10,613 nucleotides of DNA, from NCBI GenBank assembly GCA_947446155.1, contig CANFFZ010000067.1, forward strand, positions 1 through 10,613, in the 5' to 3' direction. Shown here one piece after another: positions 1 through 6,337 of the stretch; position 1 is the first letter of the stretch, and the number at the start of each line of letters is the position of its first letter. A model generated the notes under the pieces. The model saw only the letters and a list, made by a program, of their open reading frames with translations, did not search any database and was not told the origin of the DNA. The position numbers and the translations under genes are program-made. Origin of the DNA: Chloroflexota bacterium. Its GTDB lineage: Bacteria; Chloroflexota; Dehalococcoidia; UBA2979.

Positions 1-1198
1 CGGCGCGGAGCCACATCGTGTAGGCGCCGCCGCCGAGGATGGCGAGGGTCGCTGCCAGCGCGGCGTATGCCTCCAGCAGATGCGCGTCGCCGATGATGCC
101 GGCGCCGGCGGCGGTCATCGAGAAGATGACGGCGATGCCGAGCGGGGCGACGGAGAGCACCGTTGCGCGGAGGGCAGACTCGGTCCTCGTGTTCACGTAC
201 CCACTGAGTGCGGGGCCTCCGAGGCTGAGCGAGGCCATGAACAGCGGATACGCCGCCAGCGCCCAAATGCTGTCGACCGTTGCAAGCACGACCAGCGACG
301 CGGTCGAACCCACCAGCGAGAGCGCGAACGTCCGCTGGATGCCGAAGGTCTGCACCACCCTCGCGCTGCCGACCGAGCCGACAATCGAACCGACAAAGAC
401 CGGGACGACTGCCACCCCGAACCAGGCCACCGGCACATCGTGTCGCGCGAGGAACGGCTGGAAGAGGATCGCGTTCGCCGGCCGCGATGACGCGAGGGCA
501 ACCTCGAAGAGGATTGCCCAGCGCACGGCAGCCCGCGCACGCAGTGCGGCGAAGGCGCCTCGCAGCGTGGCGACGTAGGACGGCCGCACGCCGCCCTTCC
601 TCGGCGGCTCGCGCATCGCGAGGGCCACAAGCATCGAGGGGATGACCGGCACGGCGCCCGCAAGGATGCCCCACATCAGGTTCGTCTGTGACGCGACCGC
701 GCTGCCGACAATCGAGCCGAACATGCCAGCCGTCGCGGTGATCGCCAGCAGGCGGCCAGCCTGGCTCGGATACTCGCGCTCGCGATCCTCGGCGCCGAGT
801 GCGTCGTAGATGTAGGCGTTCTCGTTGCCTTGCCAGAAGGTGAGGCCGAAGGCCCACAGCGCATACGACAGCACGAGCAGCGGGAAGTTCGAGGCGAGTC
901 CGAACAGCAGGATGCCCGCGCCCTCGATCGCCATCCCGACGATGAAGGTGAGGCGGCGGCCGTAGCGATCGGCGAAGGCACCCGTCGGCACCTGCCCCAC
1001 CATCTTCACGACCTGGAAGAACGTCTCCATCAACCCGACCTGCGCCAGCGAGAGGTCGCGGTAGTCGGTCAGGTACACGACCCACACAGCGAGGTGCGGC
1101 TGCAGCCGTCCCACCGCCATGAACGCGAAGAGCAGCCGCACGTTCCGCGTCGCGCGGAACGGCCGAGGCGCCACTGTCGTCGAGGGCCTCGAGGTCAC
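1..1198 (-). CDS. MFS transporter, downstream paralogue, C-terminus cut by window edge
   Basis: This is an inner-membrane major facilitator superfamily transporter; its substrate cannot be read from sequence. I translated the frame from the GTG at 1198 to the window edge: 399 codons with no stop or frameshift. It aligns end to end with the upstream neighbour (shared blocks QPHLA.WVVYLTDYRDLSL, PTGAFADR.GRRLTFIVG, AYIYDAL.AE, RTESA.RATVLSV). The MFS motif A loop (GAFADRYGRR) lies near residues 73-82. By comparison with the 409-aa paralogue only about ten residues are missing at the C-terminus. The start is chosen because its GTG overlaps the TGA of the upstream gene (GTGA), which implies translational coupling, and because it gives the same N-terminus as the paralogue (RPFRATRNVRL versus RPFRADRNLRL). 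It could be a drug or metabolite exporter, but this is not shown. Confidence 0.88.
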   Translation of the reverse strand, partial: MTSRPSTTVAPRPFRATRNVRLLFAFMAVGRLQPHLAVWVVYLTDYRDLSLAQVGLMETFFQVVKMVGQVPTGAFADRYGRRLTFIVGMAIEGAGILLFGLASNFPLLVLSYALWAFGLTFWQGNENAYIYDALGAEDREREYPSQAGRLLAITATAGMFGSIVGSAVASQTNLMWGILAGAVPVIPSMLVALAMREPPRKGGVRPSYVATLRGAFAALRARAAVRWAILFEVALASSRPANAILFQPFLARHDVPVAWFGVAVVPVFVGSIVGSVGSARVVQTFGIQRTFALSLVGSTASLVVLATVDSIWALAAYPLFMASLSLGGPALSGYVNTRTESALRATVLSVAPLGIAVIFSMTAAGAGIIGDAHLLEAYAALAATLAILGGGAYTMWLRA

Positions 1199-2424
1199 GC
1201 GCGCACCTCGATGGCCGTGCGGGCCTCGCGCGCGTCGGCGCGCTGCCACAGCGCGAATGCAACGCCGGATCCCACGCCGCCGAGGAGCGCGAGGGCGATG
1301 AAGCCCAGACCCAGGTGCGCGTCCGCGGCGATTCCGGCCAACGGCCCGGCCACCATCAGCACGAGCGAGAAGCCCACCGGCCCGACGGACAGCACGGTCG
1401 CGCGTACGGCGGACTCCGTGCGGTCGTTGATGTACCCGCCGAGCGCCGGTGACACCGTGCCTGTCGCGAACTGCGAAATCCACAGTGCAGGCAACATCCA
1501 CACCGAGTCGATCATGCCGACGAGCAGCAACCCACCGGTGACCACCACCGCGGCCGCGGCCATCGTCCGACGCAACCCCAACCGCCTCGACAGGGGTGCG
1601 CTCGCAATCGATCCTGCCGCGTGCGCGAGGCCCGAGGGCGCGTAGGCCAACCCGAACCATGCCAATGGCACCGCGTGATGCGCGAGGAACGGCTGCACCA
1701 ACAGAAAACTTGCAGGGGAGGCTGCACCGACGAGCATCACGTCGAACAGGATCGCCCAGCGCAACGCCGCCCGTTCGCGCAGCACGCGCCACGCACCTCG
1801 CAACGTCTCGGCATATGGCAGGTGGGTCGTCTGGCCGTGCCTCGGCGGCTCGTCCATCACCAGCAGCACGCCCACCGCAAGGAGCGCAGGCACCACGCCT
1901 GCAAGCGTCGCGAGGGCAAGCGAGGTCCCCGCGGCAAGCGCCGCACCGGCGATCCCCCCGAGGGTGAACGCGACGTTCACCGCAGCACCAAAGCGACCAG
2001 ACCGCTGCGCGAACTCGGCCTCGCGGCCCTCGGCGGCCAGGGCGTCGTAGATATACGCCCCGTCGTTGCCGCTACGGAAGGCGAAACCGAGCGACCACAG
2101 CACGTACGACAACAGGAGCAGCGGGAAGTTCCCGGCGAGCGCAAAGATCAGAATGCCGCTGCCCTCGATGATCGTCCCGACAATGAAGGTGAGCCGGCGT
2201 CCGAAGCGATCAGCGAAGGCGCCCGTGGGCACCTCCGCGATCAACTTCACGCCCCAGAAGAACGCCTCCATGATGCCGACCTGCGTGAGCGAAAGGTCGC
2301 GGTAGTCGGTCAGGTAGACGACCCAGATGGCGAGGTGCGGCTGGAACTGGGCGACCAGCGTGAACCCCAGCATCAGCCTGAGGTTGCGGTCGGCCCGGAA
2401 CGGTCGAGCGACAGCCTGCGTCAT
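1195..2424 (-). CDS. MFS transporter, upstream paralogue of a tandem pair
   Basis: A complete 409-aa major facilitator superfamily permease, normal in length for a 12-helix member. It has alternating hydrophobic stretches along its length and the motif A loop GAFADRFGRR at residues 68-77, between the expected helices 2 and 3. A second conserved block, GYINDRTESAVRATVLS, lies in the C-terminal half. The short basic N-terminus before the first helix is probably cytoplasmic. The ATG at 2424 has GAGG about five bases upstream, and the coding region ends in a TGA that overlaps the GTG of the next gene. The two proteins are clearly paralogous, so this is a tandem duplication kept as a co-translated pair. 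The substrate is unknown. The pair could work as separate pumps or as a heteromeric unit; MFS proteins usually act as monomers, so separate pumps are more likely. Confidence 0.92.
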   Translation of the reverse strand: MTQAVARPFRADRNLRLMLGFTLVAQFQPHLAIWVVYLTDYRDLSLTQVGIMEAFFWGVKLIAEVPTGAFADRFGRRLTFIVGTIIEGSGILIFALAGNFPLLLLSYVLWSLGFAFRSGNDGAYIYDALAAEGREAEFAQRSGRFGAAVNVAFTLGGIAGAALAAGTSLALATLAGVVPALLAVGVLLVMDEPPRHGQTTHLPYAETLRGAWRVLRERAALRWAILFDVMLVGAASPASFLLVQPFLAHHAVPLAWFGLAYAPSGLAHAAGSIASAPLSRRLGLRRTMAAAAVVVTGGLLLVGMIDSVWMLPALWISQFATGTVSPALGGYINDRTESAVRATVLSVGPVGFSLVLMVAGPLAGIAADAHLGLGFIALALLGGVGSGVAFALWQRADAREARTAIEVRA

Positions 2425-2477
2425 TGGCCTCGCGCCCCCTCACGCGATGGCCGAGGTTAGCGCGTCAGGCCGCGAAG

Positions 2478-2508
2478 CGAGCGTGAGCGCGACCGGCGCT
2501 CACGCTCG
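2478..2508 (-). terminator. Perfect 13-bp GC-rich hairpin downstream of the small ORF
   Basis: The arms CGAGCGTGAGCGC (2478-2490) and GCGCTCACGCTCG (2496-2508) are exact reverse complements around a 5-base loop. The hairpin begins 10 bases past the stop of the interrupted small ORF on the minus strand and lies upstream of the MFS gene. No T-run follows on either strand, so it could be a weak or factor-assisted terminator, or an RNA-stabilising stem between the ORF and the MFS pair. Confidence 0.55.
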
Positions 2509-2517
2509 GATACCAGG

Positions 2518-2760
2518 CTAGTCGCAGCCGTTGTCGACCAACGCCTGCTGCAGCCGCTGGATCTCCGCCTCGATCACCGTGTTGTTCGGCGAATGGGCCG
2601 TGCTGCCCGGGAGCAGATCCCCGCCCAGCGTTGCGCCACCCGCGATGGCGAGCGGCACTCGCTCCATCTCGGACAGGATCTCCTGCTACCGCGCGATCGC
2701 CTGCCGCAGCTCATCGCACGTCGCCTGATGGTCGACTGCCTTGATCTCGATGTCTGTCAT
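2518..2760 (-). pseudogene. 80-codon small ORF interrupted by an in-frame TAG at codon 25
   Basis: I do not recognise a family. From the ATG at 2760 the frame reads MTDIEIKAVDHQATCDELRQAI..., meets TAG at 2688-2686 (codon 25) and then continues open for another 55 codons to a TAG at 2518. The reading on both sides looks like one protein: polar helical segments at each end (DELRQAIAR before the stop, QEILSEMERV after it; IEAEIQRLQQALVDN near the end) flank a Gly/Pro-rich middle. A Shine-Dalgarno-like AGAAGAGG lies 8 bases before the ATG, and an imperfect hairpin (CTCCAA at 2774-2779 with TTGGAG at 2804-2809) sits just upstream. A restart at the in-frame ATG at 2667 would give a 49-aa product. 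A one-base change (TAG to TAC or CAG) would restore the frame, so this may be a recent pseudogene, a sequencing error or, least likely, readthrough. Confidence 0.5.
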
Positions 2761-2879
2761 CGGGGTGCCTCTTCTCCAACGCCATCAGTCGTCCTGACGC
2801 CCATTGGAGCGCGCGGGCACTCGCACTCGCGTCACGGGGAGCCGAGGCGGCGGCGCAACAGTGTGGCGGGAAAAGGTGC

Positions 2880-3647
2880 TTACCCCGAAATGCTGCTGGC
2901 GCGGCGCTTCGCTTGCGCGGCACGGTCGGCGCGGGCGCGGTTGCCTTCCAGGCGCGCCATCATCTGCAACGCCTTCTTCGTGTCGGAGGCGACGCGGGCG
3001 GGTTCCATCGAGCGCAGGCGGTACTTCGAAAGCCAGTAGGTGAAGGCGTGCATCGCCGAGAGGTCGATCTCTTCGGAGACGTCCGTGCCGCCCTCCTGAA
3101 GGTAGAGCAGTTTCAATTCCTCCAGCGGCTTGCCGTACACATGCTCGTAAGCGGCGATGTCGGCGTTGCGGCGCCCGTAGTGCGTGAGACCGCCGGCCTT
3201 GAGCAACTCCTGCTCCGTCGAGAGCATCAGCAGTTCCTCGATCACCACGCCGTACTGGAAGTTCAGGTGGGCGCGGTACTTCGCCGGACCGATCGCGTGC
3301 TCGAAGTCCTCTTCCGTCTCGGTGCGCGGCGGCAGGCCCATGATCAGCAGGCGCTCGGTCTCCGCGAGCGGCACGAGGTCGCCCGCCGCATCGATCAGTC
3401 GTTGCGCGAGCCGCAGCCAGTCGAAGGCTTCGCCGCCGATGAGGTAGACGTGCTCCATGCCCTCGAGGATCTCGAACGGCGCGACCCACCTCGCGACGAT
3501 GGCAAGCAGGGTGTCGTACCAGTCGTCGCCGCGGCGGAGCGCGCGGCGATACGCCTCGACCGCCTGGTCAGGCAGCAGCGCCCCCTCCATGGGGACGTGG
3601 AGGTCGAGCGCATCAGCAACGAGTGGTGTCGATGTAGGCATAGACAT
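2880..3647 (-). CDS. Conserved-looking hypothetical protein, 255 aa
   Basis: I recognise no domain. The protein is soluble, without a signal peptide or membrane segment, and rich in charged and aromatic helix-like stretches: DDWYDTLLAIVARWVAPFEILEG (about 41-63), EAFDWLRLAQRLIDAAGD (about 73-90), YGVVIEELLMLSTEQELLKAGG, and a strongly basic tail with RARADRAAQAKRR. There is no P-loop, zinc motif or helix-turn-helix that I can see. The codon usage matches its neighbours and the reverse-frame ORFs look like low-complexity shadows, so it is very likely real. The ATG at 3647 has no good Shine-Dalgarno (GAGG lies about 17 bases up); a second in-frame ATG is two codons on at 3641. A TACACT element ends three bases before the first ATG, which would fit a near-leaderless mRNA, but this is weak. 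It lies 76 bases downstream of the kinase-like gene on the same strand. Confidence 0.85.
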   Translation of the reverse strand: MSMPTSTPLVADALDLHVPMEGALLPDQAVEAYRRALRRGDDWYDTLLAIVARWVAPFEILEGMEHVYLIGGEAFDWLRLAQRLIDAAGDLVPLAETERLLIMGLPPRTETEEDFEHAIGPAKYRAHLNFQYGVVIEELLMLSTEQELLKAGGLTHYGRRNADIAAYEHVYGKPLEELKLLYLQEGGTDVSEEIDLSAMHAFTYWLSKYRLRSMEPARVASDTKKALQMMARLEGNRARADRAAQAKRRASSISG

Positions 3648-3659
3648 TTCAGTGTAGAT

Positions 3660-3767
3660 CGATCCTCGAACGCCAGACGACGGCGCGGCGTGCGTTCACA
3701 GAACTCGAACTCAGCGCGCCAGCTCAGAGCGGCGGGAGGAGCGCCTCCGCCTGGCGTTCGAGGATCG
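3660..3767. repeat. 17-bp perfect inverted repeat around a 74-base spacer
   Basis: CGATCCTCGAACGCCAG at 3660-3676 is the exact reverse complement of CTGGCGTTCGAGGATCG at 3751-3767. One arm lies inside the 3' end of the kinase-like gene (coding for its DAILERQ segment); the other lies in the leader of the 255-aa gene. A transcript reading through on the minus strand could fold into a 17-bp stem enclosing the kinase stop codon. Neither arm extends beyond 17 bp. Confidence 0.75.
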
Positions 3768-4272
3768 CGTCCACGGTCGCCTCGATGGTGAGTGCGGAAG
3801 AGTCGACCCACAGGCCGAAGCCGGCGAGTTCTTCGCGCATGGCAGTGTCGAGGTGGGTCCAGCCGTCGCCGGACTTCCCGCCGCGCGCGCGGTCGCGCTC
3901 CAGCGTCACCTCAACGGCCGGGGCGAGCACGACGAGCCGGAGGCGGGCGCCGCGCAGGTAGCCCCGGAACGCCTCCAGGTGATAGCGGGTCACCACGACG
4001 AGATCGAGGAATGGGGTGAAGCCGCCTTCGGCGTAGGAGCGCGCGAGCAGGCACATGTTGCGGACCGCGAGTTCATACTGGCGCTCCGCCTCACCCTCGA
4101 GCGCACCGTCCTCGGGCCAGGCGGCGCCACGCACGACCCACTGCCGGAGCGCATCGCCCTCGACGAGGGCGGAACGGTCGAGTCGCTCGGCGAGCGCCCG
4201 GGCGACGGAGGTCTTCCCGGCGCCAGGAATCCCGGTCACGAGCCAGATCTCTGGTGGGCGTCCCATGGTCAT
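3724..4272 (-). CDS. Small P-loop kinase-like protein (AAA_33 / zeta-toxin-like NTPase fold)
   Basis: A cytosolic 182-aa P-loop NTPase, probably a small-molecule phosphotransferase. The Walker A motif GIPGAGKTS (residues 14-22) follows a first beta strand (IWLVT). VEGDALRQW (37-45) sits where gluconate-kinase, APS-kinase and chloramphenicol-phosphotransferase relatives bind substrate with an acidic residue. FLDLVVVTRYHLE (88-100) gives a buried strand, LRLVVLAP (111-118) the next, and LERDRARGGKSGDGW (124-138) looks like an arginine-rich LID. The length is typical of this group. The ATG at 4272 has GAGGGGG seven bases upstream; a second ATG two codons on is possible. The gene diverges from the monooxygenase gene across 110 bases. 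The substrate is unknown; a repair or salvage kinase, antibiotic phosphotransferase or toxin-type kinase are all possible, and no antitoxin partner is visible. Confidence 0.87.
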   Translation of the reverse strand: MTMGRPPEIWLVTGIPGAGKTSVARALAERLDRSALVEGDALRQWVVRGAAWPEDGALEGEAERQYELAVRNMCLLARSYAEGGFTPFLDLVVVTRYHLEAFRGYLRGARLRLVVLAPAVEVTLERDRARGGKSGDGWTHLDTAMREELAGFGLWVDSSALTIEATVDAILERQAEALLPPL

Positions 4273-4329
4273 CGGCGGTCCCCCTCGGGAGCCATTGTCG
4301 GGCGGCGGCGGGGTTGGAGGGAGGGCGGT

Positions 4330-4358
4330 TCGACAGGCTGCCTGCCCCGCCGGAGAAT
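4330..4358 (+). promoter_or_regulatory. Candidate sigma-70-type promoter for the ABM-family gene
   Basis: TCGACA (4330-4335) matches the -35 consensus at five of six positions and is separated by exactly 17 bases from GAGAAT (4353-4358), which matches the -10 at four of six. The predicted transcript start near 4365 would leave a short leader containing AGGAGG (4371-4376), six bases before the ATG at 4383. The spacing is good but this is a by-eye match in GC-rich DNA. Confidence 0.4.
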
Positions 4359-4382
4359 CGAAGCACCTGCAGGAGGCCGCCG

Positions 4383-4700
4383 ATGTTTATCGCGATGAAC
4401 AACTTTGCCGTGAAGTCCGGCCACGAAGCGGAGTTCGAGGAGCGCTGGCGCACACGCGAGTCCTACCTGGCCGATGTCGACGGGTTCATCCACTTCGCCC
4501 TGCTGCGAGGTGAAGAACCGGGGGATTACGCGAGCCACACCATCTGGCGCGACCGCGCGGCCTTCGTCGCATGGACCCAGTCACCCTCGTTTGCGGCGGC
4601 GCACCGGCAGGGCTCAGTGGCGCCCGTGCTCGATGGCGCCCCACACATCCGGCTGCTGGAGTCAGTCATGACCCAGGGCGCTCTGATCGGCCCCGGATAG
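4383..4700 (+). CDS. Antibiotic biosynthesis monooxygenase family protein, IsdG/HmoA-like (putative heme-degrading)
   Basis: A 105-aa single-domain dimeric alpha/beta-barrel protein of the ABM superfamily. IsdG-type members cleave heme with O2 and an electron donor in the cytoplasm to release iron. The N-terminal strand MFIAMNNFAVK leads into a helix with HEAEFEERWRTRE, then GFIHFALLRGE, YASHTIWRDRAAFVAWTQSPSFAAAH. Asn7, Trp64 and His74 can be placed on the IsdG catalytic triad (Asn, Trp, heme-ligating His), including the ten-residue Trp-His spacing of staphylococcal IsdG; this alignment is by eye. The start is set by AGGAGG six bases upstream; the frame stays open further upstream (to an ATG at 4254) but that would overlap the divergent kinase gene. 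A sigma-70-like promoter precedes it and a hairpin follows it, so it looks monocistronic. A non-heme ABM monooxygenase is the main alternative. Confidence 0.88.
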   Translation: MFIAMNNFAVKSGHEAEFEERWRTRESYLADVDGFIHFALLRGEEPGDYASHTIWRDRAAFVAWTQSPSFAAAHRQGSVAPVLDGAPHIRLLESVMTQGALIGPG

Positions 4701-4731
4701 CCCAAACGGCCTCGAACCCCCGCCTGACGGA

Positions 4732-4762
4732 GATGCGGCCCGGAGTGATCCGGGGCCGCATC
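4732..4762 (+). terminator. Hairpin downstream of the ABM-family gene
   Basis: GATGCGGCCC (4732-4741) pairs perfectly with GGGCCGCATC (4753-4762) around an 11-base loop. It lies 31 bases past the monooxygenase stop and separates that gene from the heat-shock operon. The following bases (TATCCCTG) lack a T-run, so intrinsic termination may be weak. Confidence 0.55.
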
Positions 4763-4818
4763 TATCCCTGACCGCCCTCGATCTGGTGGAGCACTATCTA
4801 CATCCGGCGTGGAAGATT

Positions 4819-4841
4819 ATCTGAGTCAGTTTGACTCAGAT
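4819..4841 (+). promoter_or_regulatory. HAIR operator for HspR upstream of dnaJ
   Basis: The sequence shows ATCTGAGT, seven bases (CAGTTTG), then ACTCAGAT: an exact 8-bp inverted repeat with a 7-base spacer. The known HspR-associated inverted repeat is CTTGAGT-N7-ACTCAAG, so the core TGAGT-N7-ACTCA is identical in sequence and spacing. It ends 20 bases before the dnaJ start, where bound HspR would block RNA polymerase, and the hspR gene is the second gene of this operon. I see no clear -35/-10 pair; TACGAT at 4849-4854 is a possible -10 that would give a leaderless or nearly leaderless dnaJ mRNA. Confidence 0.85.
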
Positions 4842-4861
4842 CATGCGTTACGATTCGTGGC

Positions 4862-5935
4862 ATGACAGCAGATTTCTACTCGACGTTGGGCGTGAAGCGG
4901 GACGCTTCGGAGAAAGACATCCGGAGTGCCTACCGGCGTCTGGCACGGCAGCATCACCCGGACGTGAACCCGGGGAAGCCGGAGGCGGAGGAGCGGTTCA
5001 AGGCGGTCAACGCCGCCTATGAAGTGCTGTCCGACCCGGCGAAGCGCCAGAAGTACGACCAGTACGGCGACCAGTGGCAGCACGCCGAGGAGATCGAGGC
5101 GATGCGCCGGCAGCGCGCGGGGGCGGCTTACGGCCATGGTGGGCCCCGGGGGCCGGGCGGCGCCTCGTTCTCGTTCGACGGGGATCTGAGCGATCTGTTC
5201 AGCGGGCGTGGCGGGGCTGCGGCCGGCGCGGGGATGTTCGACTCGCTGTTCCGGCGCGGGGGCGGACAGCAGCGCGGGCAGGACATCGAGCACGGCGTGC
5301 GGCTCACGCTGGAGGAGGTGTACGCGGGGACGACTCGGACGGTGGAGTTGCGCGGGCCGGGCGAGCTGTGCGCGACGTGCGGCGGCGCGGGGCAGCTCGC
5401 GGGCGCGACGTGCCACGCGTGCCGCGGGACGGGCTCGATGGGCGGGACTCGACGCGTCGAGGTGCGAATCCCCGCCGGGGTGGCGGACGGCGCTCGGATC
5501 CGCGTGGCGGGGAAGGGGAGCCCCGGCGCGGGCGGTGGCGCGCCGGGCGACCTCTTCCTGCGGGTGCAGGTGTCGGCGCATCCGGTGTTCGAGCGTCGCG
5601 GTGACGATGTCCACGTGACGGTGAATGTGCCGGTGGCGGATGCGGCACTCGGTGGCGAGGTGCGTGTACCGACGTTGAAGGGTCGCGCGCTCGCACTGCG
5701 GGTGCCGGCGGGGACGCAGAGTGGTCGGGTGCTACGGCTGGCGGGGCGGGGGATGCCTCGTGCGACCGGCGGGTTCGGCGATCTGTTCGCGTCGGTGCGG
5801 CTGGTGTTGCCGGATCCGATGTCGGACGAACAGCGCGTGCTCTTCGAGCAGCTACGCGCGACGACGTCGGGTGACGCAATGAGCGAAGCGGACGCACGCG
5901 AGACATCGGCACCGGCCTCGGATGGTGCGTCGTGA
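4862..5935 (+). CDS. dnaJ: DnaJ-family co-chaperone with a reduced zinc finger
   Basis: A cytosolic Hsp40 that delivers unfolded clients to DnaK and stimulates its ATPase. The J domain covers about residues 5-68 with the essential HPD at 32-34 and the typical DFYSTLGV start. A Gly/Phe-rich linker follows (about 87-140), then the two C-terminal client-binding beta domains (about 141-320), with repeated [16 protein letters not shown] and [11 protein letters not shown] signatures. Between them only two cysteine motifs remain, CATCGG (170-175) and CHACRG (184-189); class I DnaJ has four CxxCxGxG repeats. The protein is thus intermediate between class I DnaJ and CbpA. The length (357 aa) is normal. 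The ATG at 4862 has no clear Shine-Dalgarno. It is first in the dnaJ-hspR-clpC operon, under the HAIR operator, and its TGA overlaps the GTG of hspR. Confidence 0.95.
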   Translation: MTADFYSTLGVKRDASEKDIRSAYRRLARQHHPDVNPGKPEAEERFKAVNAAYEVLSDPAKRQKYDQYGDQWQHAEEIEAMRRQRAGAAYGHGGPRGPGGASFSFDGDLSDLFSGRGGAAAGAGMFDSLFRRGGGQQRGQDIEHGVRLTLEEVYAGTTRTVELRGPGELCATCGGAGQLAGATCHACRGTGSMGGTRRVEVRIPAGVADGARIRVAGKGSPGAGGGAPGDLFLRVQVSAHPVFERRGDDVHVTVNVPVADAALGGEVRVPTLKGRALALRVPAGTQSGRVLRLAGRGMPRATGGFGDLFASVRLVLPDPMSDEQRVLFEQLRATTSGDAMSEADARETSAPASDGAS

Positions 5936-6258
5936 CCTCGGGGATGCCGGAGCACGAACCGGTGTTCTCGATCTCGGTGGTGGCGCGGCTCGTCGGGCTG
6001 CATCAGCAGACGGTGCGGCAATACGAGCGGGCGGGGCTGGTGCTACCGGCGCGGTCGCAAGGGAATACGCGGCGGTATTCGCACGCGGACATCGAGCGGC
6101 TGCGTCAGGTGATCCGAATGGTGGACGACCTGGGCGTGAACCTCGCGGGTGTGCAGGTAGCGCTGGGGTTGTTGCAGCAGATCGAGGAGTTGCGTGCAGA
6201 GCTCGATACGACGCGCGCGGCGTTAATGGAGGCAAGGAGCGGACAGCCGCAGCGGTAG
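5932..6258 (+). CDS. hspR: HspR, MerR-family heat-shock repressor
   Basis: A 108-aa DNA-binding repressor. HspR holds chaperone and protease genes off at normal temperature by binding HAIR sites; in actinomycetes DnaK acts as co-repressor. The N-terminal MerR winged helix-turn-helix is clear: [32 protein letters not shown] (about 12-43), then the wing [15 protein letters not shown] (44-58). A helical region (about 60-100) with [19 protein letters not shown] should form the dimer coiled coil. There are no effector-domain cysteines, as expected of HspR rather than metal-sensing MerR proteins. The GTG start overlaps the dnaJ stop (GTGA), indicating translational coupling; the in-frame ATG at 5944 (codon 5) is the alternative start. 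The HAIR site upstream of dnaJ suggests autorepression of the operon. Confidence 0.93.
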   Translation: MTSGMPEHEPVFSISVVARLVGLHQQTVRQYERAGLVLPARSQGNTRRYSHADIERLRQVIRMVDDLGVNLAGVQVALGLLQQIEELRAELDTTRAALMEARSGQPQR

Positions 6259-6302
6259 ACGCCACCGAGCGTGGCACACAGAACAAATTCGCTCGAGGCG
6301 TT
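6258..6302 (+). other. Intercistronic stem-loop between hspR and clpC
   Basis: ACGCC-AC-CGAGCG (6259-6271) can pair with CGCTCG-A-GGCGT (6290-6301): 11 base pairs with a small asymmetric internal loop (AC against A), around an 18-base AT-richer loop. It starts at the last base of the hspR stop codon and fills more than half of the 79-base gap before clpC. No T-run follows. It could be a processing or stability element that sets the clpC to hspR ratio, or a weak attenuator; function is inference. Confidence 0.4.
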
Positions 6303-6337
6303 AAGAGACGACAGACGAGCGAGATGGAGCGCGAGAG

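Noticed and set aside
1621..2460. Plus-strand frame of 279 codons opposite the MFS gene
   Set aside because: The product is low-complexity and rich in Arg, Glu and His, while the minus strand encodes a clear MFS protein. The frame at 830-1645 is rejected for the same reason.
2913..3791. Plus-strand frame of 292 codons opposite the 255-aa gene
   Set aside because: It spans two minus-strand genes and their gap, has shadow-like composition and no recognisable motif.
4254..4382. N-terminal extension of the ABM-family protein
   Set aside because: The extension overlaps the start of the divergent kinase gene and the candidate promoter; AGGAGG is correctly placed only for the ATG at 4383.
4831..4854. 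TTGACT and TACGAT as a -35/-10 pair for dnaJ
   Set aside because: The boxes are only 12 bases apart, too close for a sigma-70 promoter, and TTGACT is explained by the HAIR half-site.
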